The translations under genes were made by a program, and so were the position numbers. Under the pieces are notes generated by a model. That model saw only the letters and a list, made by a program, of their open reading frames with translations, was not told the origin of the DNA and searched no databases. From Adineta steineri (lineage: Eukaryota; Rotifera; Eurotatoria; Adinetida; Adinetidae): a DNA stretch of 64,000 nt. The DNA is taken from positions 151,566 through 215,565 of the forward strand of contig CAJNOI010000026.1 of NCBI GenBank assembly GCA_905250115.1. The letters are read 5' to 3'. This document shows, piece by piece, positions 39,291 to 48,244 of this stretch (positions within the stretch are counted from its first letter, which is position 1; the number at the start of each line of letters is the position of its first letter).

Positions 39291-39740
39291 GGTGTTTGTT
39301 ATAATCCACAATCGCAATATTGCATAGGTGGTAACAACACTATTTATTGTACCAGTAATCCCTCTTCGCCCAACTGTCCTATTATCTCTACTGCTTCAAC
39401 TCCTTCGACATATACTGTATTTAACAACGACACAGGATTAACAACAACAACAGCAACACCAATAGTGCCTTCAGGTAGCTGTTGTGCAGTTCAGAATTGC
39501 ACACAAAACTCTGATTGTTGTGGATCTAGTTCAATGGAATGCCAATGCTTTCGACATAATACAGCTGATGTTTATGGTTCATGTATTAATCCTTTTCTTA
39601 CTCCAGTGTGTGGTACAAGTTGTCCAGTACAAGGTAAATGTAAAAGTGATTCAGATTGTTGCAAATGTCAATGTGTCGACATAAGTTTTACTGATGTGAA
39701 TGAACAACTAATTACAAAGAAACAATGTGTACGACGTTAA
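38748..39740 (+). CDS. Cys-rich secreted protein, copy B (intact)
   Basis: A single exon encodes 330 residues with a signal peptide (1-17). Several Cys modules follow, each with a CYDP/CYNN/CYNP-like core and short C-x-x-C spacings, covering about 20-205. A Thr/Ser/Pro-rich linker, about 210-245, is a likely site of O-glycosylation. The C-terminal Cys domain, about 246-330, contains CTQNSDCCG and CKSDSDCCKCQC, a spacing like small disulfide-knotted domains. Many Asn-x-Thr/Ser sequons suggest a heavily glycosylated extracellular protein. No catalytic motif is seen and the function is unknown; carbohydrate binding is possible but unproven. The paralogue at 27.1-27.8 kb is inverted and incomplete. 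The start is the first ATG, followed at once by the signal peptide, and is conserved in both copies. Confidence 0.85.
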   Translation: MIAASFIFIICIIGVKSLVCPDGQQPCGSLGCYDPTMQGCSSSNSSIQCINSCNGICYSNSQYCYNNTKICSTGESVCNVKYTGGYSSYSVGLTCYNPSVSKCYNNTLCNTQYACGTQCLTDAYSACANNQTICSGFNFYSYYYNNPALMLCGPNQTCYDNSASVCIGNGTLCSIGSQLCNGVCYNPQSQYCIGGNNTIYCTSNPSSPNCPIISTASTPSTYTVFNNDTGLTTTTATPIVPSGSCCAVQNCTQNSDCCGSSSMECQCFRHNTADVYGSCINPFLTPVCGTSCPVQGKCKSDSDCCKCQCVDISFTDVNEQLITKKQCVRR

Positions 39741-40179
39741 AATCTTATCTTAACACTTAGTTATGCAGCTCTTTACCATTGCTCTTTTTGCTTCTTCTTT
39801 ATTACGTTTTCCATGAAGATGAATCTTCTAATGCGATTTATTTGTGATGTAAAACAATACGAAATGTTTTTTATCATTTTATGTTTTTATTTTTTATTTT
39901 TAAATTTATTTATCTTTTATATACTATCTTTTATTTCTGCTATTCAATATTTCATTTATCTTATCAATTATCAATTGACAGTAGAATATGATCGCGATGT
40001 TCTATCACAGTTCTTGATTTTTATCTCGAATATTTGACTTGAACGAAATAAATATCAACCGCTTTTTTTGTTTTTCTCTTCTTTGCATATAATGATGAAG
40101 TAACTTATTCAAGCATTATTTTGTTCTGTAATAAGTGAGAGAGAGAGAGAGAGAAGAAAAGATGAAATATGAATACATA
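39741..40179. other. no gene recognised
   Basis: A+T-rich spacer between the Cys-rich gene and the fucosyltransferase duplication. A hydrophobic 74-codon frame (39813-40037) reflects T-rich composition. A (GA)n microsatellite lies at about 40136-40155. Confidence 0.45.
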
Positions 40180-40206
40180 GATTAACGATACAAAAAATAT
40201 TGACCC

Positions 40207-40227
40207 GAAAAATCGTTTAGATTTTTC
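40207..40227. other. conserved 3'-flank hairpin, copy 1
   Basis: Perfect 8-bp inverted repeat GAAAAATC / GATTTTTC with a 5-base loop, about 150 bp past the stop codon. It is identical in the second copy (46349-46369), loop included, while flanking bases differ. It could be a 3' UTR structure. Confidence 0.4.
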
Positions 40228-40377
40228 AGCCTGCTTCAATATTGATTTAGTACATATTAGACTTTATTATTGTAGAAATAAATATACCCTATTCATACAT
40301 TATAATATTGAATAAATATGAAAAAACGATCAACTTTTCATATGCACCCTATATTTGCATAATAGAAGTGAATATTT

Positions 40378-42024
40378 TCATTTTCTTCTTCTCAAACCAA
40401 GAAAATGACCATTTTCAGGAGTATAATATGGACTGAATTTGCCAAGTACAAGTCTCATTTCATCAACTAATCGACACCAATTTGACGTTAGAGTACCGGC
40501 ATGTAAATCAGCATTAGCTTCAATAAAAAGATCAGTGAGAAATTCTAATATAATTTTTCCACGCTCATTCATTGGCATACCCATCAATGACCCAAAAACA
40601 ATATCTTTTCTTGTTTTGACACGTAATAATTTATAGTATCCTGTTTTATTTTGATTTACTTGTTCAAATTCGTTGAATACATTATTATCTTCTGAATTAA
40701 TGTAAATTGTTGTTATATTAGTTTGATGAGTATCATTATCGAATAAGTTAAAATATTGTGAAAGCGGATATGCTTGCGACATTTCTCTATTTGTTACTTT
40801 GTCTGATCGACGTACATAAAGAGCAATATATGGATGATGAAGATCGACTGAAGGTGGATCAAAAGATTGAGCGATTAGATGTTGTACATGTGCTAATGTT
40901 TGTGCATTATATCGCATGAGATAAAATAGTAATTGTGAACGATACCAAGTAAGTGTTCGATTGTGAAATACATCTGGATATCTAGCCTTTTCCCAGTGAC
41001 CTTTATTAGCAGGAATACGAATTGTTTGATTGCCATCAATTTTGGAAGGAATAGAACAATTAGTAATTGGTAGAAAGAAACAATCGAGAGTACCGAATTT
41101 ACAATCACCATACAACTAAAGTATAAATATTGTTTTATATGAATTAATATTATTTTTTCAAAGAAGCGTATCTAATATATAAGAGCTTGCTTTAATATTA
41201 TAGGATCTCTTCTATTATACGGAGAGTTCTGAAATGTTCATATAGTGAATAAATATTAAAACACAAACATTCATGTAGAATTACATAATCAAAGTTTTTT
41301 TCTAAATTGTCAACATGAAAGTCGGATATAGAGTGAGAAAGTGGTGATAATTATTATCTACAAATTGATTAGTTCATTCTTATCAATATTTCTTATTCAT
41401 CAACTATTATTTTACATAAACAAATACTATACAACTGTTAATTAGTTTCAACGATTCTAAAGTAATTTTATATTTCTATACCCAATTGCCTGGTGTTTCA
41501 TACACAGCAATTCGATCTTGAGCTAATGCTTCACCAAATGCCCATACAACTTGATGTATAGTTGATCCAATTCCAGACCATGCATGATTATGTATAATAG
41601 CGAATTTTTTATTTGAACAATCGACTGGATGTTGATGTTCATAAAACCATCTTTGTGCATTTACTGTTTCTTTTACTGAAAATTCGTTTATAGTTGTTTG
41701 ACTACAATGATTCATTGTTTCATTTATTGACTGATCGACATAATTGACAGTACGACATGGTAATCGACGAATGATACGATAATAGTTTTCATCTGCAAGA
41801 CGCATTGACCAAAGATGAGTTGTGTTATATGCAAAAGAAAATGAATGTAAACTTTGTTGTTGATTTGATTCTAATTCTTCTTGTAATATTATGTTTGAAG
41901 ATGAATACAGAATAAATGGTTTAATATCTGTTTTATTCATATTTAAACCAATAAAAACACCAGCGATAAAAATAAGAACAAATCCTAATAGCAGAAATGG
42001 GGTGCTATCAAATTTTTCAGCCAT
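40378..42024 (-). CDS. FUT8-like fucosyltransferase, copy 1
   Basis: Type II Golgi-type membrane enzyme expected to transfer fucose from GDP-fucose to a glycan, by likeness to alpha-1,6-fucosyltransferases (GT23-like). Two exons, 42024-41482 and 41115-40378, give 426 residues. A membrane anchor at about 9-29 (FLLLGFVLIFIAGVFIGL) is followed by a luminal stem and catalytic part. The nucleotide-sugar motif is YVRRSDKV, with Arg283-Arg284. The late motif TLTSNWCRLVDEMR (389-402) matches the SNWCRL block of FUT8. There are several N-glycosylation sites. The 366-nt intron is long for this region. Copy 2, at 46.5-48.1 kb, is intact too and differs mostly in the first eight residues, scattered positions and the C-terminal dozen residues. 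Linkage and acceptor are inferred only from family resemblance. Confidence 0.85.
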
Positions 42025-42139
42025 TGTTCGATTGTATATAAAATATCAATCTAAAGAAGAAAAAAAACAGAATTATATTATATTAAATGTATAAAATATC
42101 TCCGAGAGAAATTTCACGTATCGTACAATGTTAATCAAA

Positions 42140-43095
42140 TCATTGTTTTTTAATAGGAAGGTAACGAATTGTTAAAGATTGTTTATATAGACTCTGTTTA
42201 ATCGACGAAGAATCTCTCTTATCACTTGAATCTGTATTCATTTGTAATTTTGCCAAATCAATTAAAATACTTTTATTTGAATATGAATTCATTAGAATGA
42301 GTAATTGTGGAGCATTTAATGTAAAATCGGTTTTACATTCAATTGAATGTTCATTATATTTTTCTAAAGTTGATGAACGAAAACTTTGTTCATTACAGGA
42401 TGTATTTTGATCTTTTTGTTGTTGTTCTGTTTGAAATGAATTAATTAATGATGATAATAATATCAGTCGAAGATATTTATGAAGAAAAAGAAAATTTTAC
42501 ATCTGAATTTGATCTTTAATAAATAAATATTGTTCTTCAGTTTTTCTTTCGTAATGAGATCATTTGATTTATTTTCTTCTAAAATAATATTAATCTAAAA
42601 TAAATACACAAATAATTTGATATAAAATTTACTTTCAAAACAATAAAATAAAATTTAAGTTGTGTTATTTGTTGTCGAGATCAGTTTTAATTGGAATTTG
42701 TTTTTCAATATTTTACTTTTCTTCTTGTAGAATTTTTTGAACAGATATCATTTTTTCAGTTGTGTTATATTTTTTTTTTATATTTGTGAAATGTTTTTTA
42801 TCTTTTGATTTCTATTAATTTTAAAAAATAATAAAAAATGAAATAAAACAAAAAAAGAATAAACTAGATTTCGTTTTTGATTAAATATTTGTGGATATAG
42901 AATTGTTCTCATTAATTTAAATAAACGAAATGAATGCGTATTAAATATTCGACATTTGATCGATGAAACATTTCCATTTGCTTTCCGAGTTAAAATAAAT
43001 AATAAATAATTATCTCTCATTTTCTTTTTCACACTGGATACAAGAATCTTATAATGTTCCGAAGCATCTGGATATATTCTCAGTTTCATAAACAT
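42140..43095 (-). pseudogene. unrecognised gene remnant (several open blocks)
   Basis: A 118-codon open block without a start codon (42496-42140, stop at 42142) reads as credible protein: HKYLRLILLSSLINSFQ near its start and SLYKQSLTIRYLP at its end. In DNA this A+T-rich such a run is unlikely by chance. A second block upstream (43095-42778, beginning MKLRIYPDASEHYKILVSS) may be an earlier exon; the first 20 residues faintly recall a Ras-association-type domain. A third short piece lies between (around 42590-42500). I could not join them without a stop or frame change, so I treat the locus as decayed, although unusual splicing could rescue it. The last 17 codons are repeated, in frame, upstream of fucosyltransferase copy 2. 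Confidence 0.4.
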
Positions 43096-43279
43096 TTATA
43101 GGAAGAAAACTTCTTGATTAGTTTGAATATTATTATCTTACCTCTAAGTATGAAACAGGATAAATGTGGATTTTTTTTCCTCTTCTTCAAACTTGAATAT
43201 AAGACTCCAGACATATTATTAAATGCATCTATGCTTTCAGCAATCACACTATTCAGTAACCGTAAGGCATTTAAATTTT

Positions 43280-43780
43280 AAACATAAATACGAAGAATGA
43301 TTAGTGCATATTGTCTTATTGCTTCACTAATTTCAGACGCAATAACCGTGTCGTACGATTAGTAAATGAATATATCTTTCTGTGTATTTACCATTTTAAC
43401 AATCGCATGTCGTGATCATAATACATTTTTGTTTTGCCGTAAAACACGAAAAAGGTATATGCATATATTGTCTTCTTGTTTCACTAATTTCAGAAGCATA
43501 ACCGTGTCGTATAATGAAGTAAATAAACATATCTTTTCAATGCATGTACTATTTTAACAAGCACATGGCTTGATCACGATACGTTTTTCTGCACTTAAAA
43601 TAAGAAAAAGGTAAATGTATATATTGTCTTATTGCTTCACTAATTTTCGACGCAAAAATCGTATCGTATAATAAAATAAATGGATATATCTTTCTACGCA
43701 TTCCGCATTTTATCAATCACATACCTTAATTACGATACGCTTTTATTTTACCTTAAAATACGAAAAAGACAAATGCATAT
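43280..43780. repeat. tandem repeat, unit about 156 bp, three copies plus a part
   Basis: Units start at 43315, 43472 and 43628, each opening with CTT(A/C)TTG(C/T)TTCACTAATTT and ending with (A)AAATACGAAAAAG..ATGCATAT. A partial unit end precedes the first. Units are perhaps 75-80% alike by eye. No coding potential is preserved between units. Confidence 0.8.
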
Positions 43781-44332
43781 TTTTTTGGTACATGTTAGAT
43801 GAAAGATTCCCGTGATATTTTCAGATAGTTGGATATATCTCTGACTACGTCGACGTTCATATTGTGTCTAGAAACAAACTTTTATTGTTGTTCAATAGGT
43901 AGTTGGGTTAAAAATAAAGAAATTTCTAGTTTTTCGGGCCGAAATATCAACTGTAACAGAAATAAATTAATGATCTGTATGGAAGACTTGAAAAGAATTC
44001 AATTATTTTTCTTTTTAATATATAAATCAAATCGATTCGTCAATTTATAAGAGTTGATGAAGTTTGAACTATTTATTTGATTTAACTTCTTTATGAATTC
44101 ATATGGATCATTTGTATTACCATGTTTTTTCTTTATTTCTGACTGTTTTTTAAAGTTAATTCATGGATTCCGTATAAAATTATCTTATTGTGTATATAAA
44201 ACAAATGAACTACTGTCACTATATGTTGTCTATTAATTTTTATATACAAACATTTGTTATATGTCGAAAATATATTTATCAACTAATTTATTAACAACTT
44301 ATTAGAATATAGATTTCTTAGACTAATCAATG

Positions 44333-44376
44333 TTGGGTGTGAGTGAGAGCTAAGAGACACTCATATTCACCACAAA
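44333..44376. repeat. G-tract/C-tract hairpin repeat
   Basis: TTGGGTGTGAGTGAGAG is followed by CACTCATATTCACCACA. Same layout as the copies at 3 kb, 50.7 kb and 60.7 kb. Confidence 0.45.
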
Positions 44377-44618
44377 AACAGTCCTCCACAGATGTTCTTT
44401 TCTTGTAAAACCATTCATTATTTTAACTTTTATTTTTCCTCTTTGAGAATAATAGTTATCAGAGGGCTCTAGTTGTTCATATTAGATATCAATACTTTTC
44501 AATCTATACAATAATATTATACTGTAAGAAAGTAAAAATGTTTAATAATTGTTGATAGAACTTATCCTGATGTAATAGTTGGCACATGTCGAATCAATCA
44601 AATCCATGTAACAAGAAA

Positions 44619-44720
44619 GGGTATGGGTGTTGGTGTAGCTGAGACTGTCTTTCAAGAAAAACAGATGAATCCACACCATAGTTATAATCGGTCTTCACCG
44701 GTTTCAGAAAAATATAGGTG
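44619..44720. repeat. G-tract repeat with distant C-rich partner
   Basis: GGGTATGGGTGTTGGTGTAG is followed by GAATCCACACCATAG about 30 bases on, then a second GGTGTGAGT. A degenerate member of the dispersed family. Confidence 0.35.
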
Positions 44721-44899
44721 TGAGTCAGTTTAGGATTATTTAGAAATTGTGCATCAGTACCGATTGTTTCATGAAAAAAAGAGTTACAATTCATTTCGAC
44801 ATATACATTCACACATTTTTTCTGATTATTTCAAGTAAAATAATCTGTCAGTCAATTTTTGAAAGAAGATTACAACAGATTTGTAATCAGTGTGACCAA

Positions 44900-44925
44900 A
44901 CCGATCCAGTCGGAGCCGGATCGGT
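44900..44925. other. G/C-rich perfect hairpin
   Basis: ACCGATCC, a 10-base loop, then GGATCGGT: a perfect 8-bp stem in otherwise A+T-rich DNA. Role unknown; possibly an end of a decayed element. Confidence 0.4.
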
Positions 44926-45199
44926 AGAGTTTTTTTCTAACCACATACAACTCTGATCCCTACTCTCAAGAATATTGTTTTCCTAAATATCCTGTCCATC
45001 ACATTTTCGAAGAGAAAACTCACTTTACTATATACTTGTTTTTTTTTGTGAATTAATGAAGTTTCTTAGAAATGATAGTTTTCTACACTGATATTTAAAG
45101 GAATAGTATCACTAAGATCACAATCATTCTATAAATTAACATTTTGTGAAACACGATCTAAAAGGAGTGTTGAAGTGTTTAAGAGTAGAAAATTAACCA

Positions 45200-45358
45200 C
45201 CCCCCCCCCCCCCCCCCACAGACCGTGACCGACAGAATTTTAAAAACCATCACAGACCGTGACCGACAGGACTTCAAAGACCATCACAGACCGTGACCGA
45301 CAAAGCATCATGGAACGTGATCGGCAGGCCTACAACGACTATCAGGAACTTTGACAGA
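45200..45358. repeat. poly-C run followed by a 34-bp minisatellite
   Basis: A run of 18 C (45200-45217) leads directly into units of CACAGACCGTGACCGACAG plus a 15-base tail. They start at 45217, 45251 and 45285, then a shortened unit and two divergent ones (CATGGAACGTGATCGGCAG). Much richer in G+C than its surroundings. Confidence 0.75.
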
Positions 45359-45798
45359 TGTAACGGTGAAACAACATTAATTACAATAGGCATGCTTTAA
45401 AGTCATAAATATAAGCTATGTTACCCATAAGCAACACCAGTTACATTGTGTTTCACATTTTTAATCCCGAAGGGATTGCGCTGAAAGCTTTTTTTCTTTA
45501 AATTAGAATATATCTCGAGATTTTTAAAAAATATATTGTTTACTATCATTTATTATATACTTAACAAAAATAGATTCTAGTATTTATTTGCATAATTATC
45601 AGCATGCTGACTTAAAATAAAACAAGTTTAGTTGTCCAATATATGTCTAACCAATTCATTGAAAAAGCTGCTAAGTTGGTTTATTCTGACAATTAATTAT
45701 CTTTGAATAAATTTCATTTGAGTTCAATAGTTCACTATGTGTACCATAAATTAATATTATGAAAACAATTTTATTGTTCAAAATTCTATTCTACTTAC

Positions 45799-46010
45799 TT
45801 CTTCTTTCATTTGACCTTTATCAATAACAATAATTTTATCTAAATTTTGAATGGTTGATAAATGATGAGCAATTGTCAAACTTGTTCGATTCATTCTTAT
45901 ATTTTCTAATACTTTTTGAACTTTTCATTCATTTTTATTGTCTAATGCTGATGTTGCTTCATTAAAAGAAGAATATTTGCAGAACGAATTAAGGCACGAG
46001 CTATGGCGGC
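45799..46010 (-). pseudogene. ABC transporter (ABCB-like) ATP-binding domain fragment
   Basis: A broken piece of an ABC nucleotide-binding domain. In order, reading leftwards on the minus strand: AIARALIRSANILLL (Walker B approach), then after a 1-base deletion EATSALDNKNE, then an in-frame TGA, then RTSLTIAHHLSTI (H-loop) and DKIIVIDKGQ. The order matches the C-terminal half of a P-glycoprotein-type domain. The missing G removes the Walker B Asp codon. Walker A and the membrane domains are absent, and a splice donor (GTAAGT) survives at its end. With one frameshift and one stop in about 70 codons it is clearly dead. It sits between the two fucosyltransferase copies, outside the duplicated unit. 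Confidence 0.85.
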
Positions 46011-46348
46011 CAGTATTTATTATACTATAGACTGGAAATTGAAAACTAATTTTATAAATTTACTTCTTTGTTTTTGTTCAGCACATAACTGATTACCTCA
46101 GTAATGGAACATCAAAAATTATTCGTTTAAACGTGAGATCAATATATCAAGATCGAAGTGCTATAATTAGTTTTCCAATTTACAACAGGATGTTTAGTCC
46201 GTTTAGAAAAAGTGTCGCAAAAATACAATTTTGACTTTTTTTTTACATTTCGAGATAATTAAAACAAAAAGCAAAAGCAAAAGCAAAGATGAAATATAAA
46301 AATATCAATTAAAAAAACATAGATTAACGATACAAAAAATATTGACCC

Positions 46349-46369
46349 GAAAAATCGTTTAGATTTTTC
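46349..46369. other. conserved 3'-flank hairpin, copy 2
   Basis: GAAAAATC GTTTA GATTTTTC, identical to 40207-40227, about 160 bp past the stop codon of copy 2. Confidence 0.4.
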
Positions 46370-46530
46370 AGTTCTCATCCAATATTGATTTAATTCATAT
46401 CAATTTTTTATTATCGTAGAAATAAATATACTCTGTTCATACATTGTCATATTAAATAAATCATAAACGATCAAATTTTCATATGCACACTATATTTTCA
46501 TAATAGAAGTGAATATTTTCATTTTCTTCT

Positions 46531-48070
46531 TTACATACCTAGCATATATCGATTTTCAGGCGTATAATATGGACTGAATTTGCCAAGTACAAGTCTCATT
46601 TCATCAACCAATCGACACCAATTTGACGTTAGAGTACCGGCATGTAAATCAGCATTAGCTTCGATAAAAAGATCAGTGAGAAATTCTAATATGATTTTTC
46701 CGCGTTCTTTCATTCGCATACTCATCAATGATTGAAAAACAACATTTTTTCTTGTTTTGATACGTAATAATTTATAGTATCCTGTTTTATTTTTGTTTAC
46801 TTGTTCGAATTCATTGAATACATTATTATCTTCTGAATTAATGTAAATTGTTGTTATATTAGTTTGATGAGTATCATTATCGAATAAGTTAAAATATTGT
46901 GAAAGTGGATAAGCTTGTGACATTTCTCGACCTGTTACTTTATCTGATCGACGTACATAAAGAGCAATATATGGATGATGGAGATCGACTGAAGGTGGAT
47001 CAAAAGATTGAGCGATTAGGTGTTGTACATGAGCTAATGTTTGTGCATTATATCGCATGTGATAAAATAGTAATTGTGAACGATACCAAGTCAGTGTTCG
47101 ATTTTGAAATATATGTGGATATCTAGCATTCTCCCAGTGACCTTTATTAGCAGGAATACGAATTGTTCGAGTACCATCAATTTTGGAAGGAATAGAACAA
47201 TTAGTAATTGGTAGAAAAAAACAATCCAGAGTACCGAATTTACAATCACCATAAACCTAAAATATAGTATACAGAGTTTTGAAATGTTCATATAGTGAAT
47301 AAATATTAAAATGGAAACATTCATGTAGAATTACATAGTCAATGTTTTTTTTTAATTGTCAATATGAAAATCGAATATAGAGTGAGAAGGTAATGATAAT
47401 TGTTATCTACAAATTGATTAATTCATTCTTATAAATATTTCTCATTCGTCAACTATTATTTTTATATAAATAATTGCTAAACAACTTTAATTAGTGTCAA
47501 AGACTCTAAAGTAATTTTATATTTCTATACCCAATTGCCTGGTGTTTCATAAACAGCAATTCGATTTTGAGCTAATGCTTCACCAAATGCCCATGCAACT
47601 TGATGTATAGTTGATCCAATTCCAGACCATGCATGATTATGTATAATAGCAAATTTTTTATTTGAACAATCGACTGGATGTTGATGTTCATAAAACCATT
47701 TTTGTGTATTTACTGTTTCTTTTACTGAAAATTCATTTATTGTTGTTTGACTACAATGATTCATTGTTTCATTTATTGAGTGATCAATATAATTGACAGT
47801 ACGACATGGTAAATGACGAACGATACGATAATAGTTTTCATCTGCAAGACGCATTGACCAAAGATGAGTTGTGTTATATGCAAAAGAAAATGAATGTAAA
47901 CTTTGTTGTTGATTTGATTCTAAGTTTTTTTGTAATATCATGTTTGAAGATGAATACAGAATAAATGGTTTAATATCTGTTTTATTCATATTTAAACCAA
48001 TAAAAACACCAGCGATAAAAATAAGAATAAATCCTAATAGCAGAAACGAGGTGGTATTAAGTTTTTGCAT
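46531..48070 (-). CDS. FUT8-like fucosyltransferase, copy 2
   Basis: Two exons, 48070-47531 and 47256-46531, give 421 residues with the same plan as copy 1: short cytosolic tail (MQKLNTTS), anchor LLLGFILIFIAGVFIGL, luminal stem, YVRRSDKV and SNWCRLVDEMR motifs. Exon two opens VYGDCKF, against LYGDCKF in copy 1, and continues in frame through YHMRYNAQ. The internal Met codons there are not the start. The C-terminus ends TPENRYMLGM, shorter than copy 1. Both copies keep every motif and splice site, so both are probably functional and may differ in expression or acceptor choice. The promoter region retains only about 170 bp in common with copy 1. Confidence 0.84.
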
Positions 48071-48185
48071 TGTTGTTCGATAATACAGAAAATATCAATC
48101 TAAATACGAAAAAAAACAGACAATCATATTAAATTGAATGCATAAAATATCTCCGAGAGAAATTTCGCATATTGTACAATGTTAA

Positions 48186-48242
48186 TTAAATCATTTTTTG
48201 ATGGGGAAGGTGACGCTTTATTAGAGATTGTTCATAAAGACT
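48186..48242 (-). pseudogene. 17-codon tail of the remnant gene, second copy
   Basis: Reads SLYEQSLIKRHLPHQKM before a stop at 48188-48186, aligned with SLYKQSLTIRYLP in the block at 42140. The frame is kept although bases differ. It is cut off where the duplication ends, so it cannot be functional. Confidence 0.55.
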
Positions 48243-48244
48243 CG

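Larger units (their letters stand above)
40180..42205. repeat. direct duplication unit, fucosyltransferase copy 1
   Basis: Matches 46318-48244 in the same orientation, about 6.1 kb apart. It includes the whole gene with its intron, about 200 bp of 3' flank and about 180 bp upstream of the ATG. The intron is 366 nt here and 274 nt in copy 2; the difference is an A+T-rich block around 41140-41230. Confidence 0.85.
43781..45199. other. no gene recognised; small hairpin repeats
   Basis: A+T-rich DNA between tandem repeats. Holds two G-tract/C-tract repeats (44333-44376 and 44619-44720) and a G/C-rich hairpin at 44900-44925. Short open frames here look random. Confidence 0.45.
46318..48244. repeat. 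direct duplication unit, fucosyltransferase copy 2
   Basis: Counterpart of 40180-42205, same orientation. Similarity ends upstream at about 48244, inside what in copy 1 is an open coding block. Confidence 0.85.

Noticed and set aside
39813-40037. 74-codon hydrophobic frame (Phe/Ile/Leu-rich)
   Set aside because: Product of T-rich composition; no conserved counterpart near the other Cys-rich gene copy.
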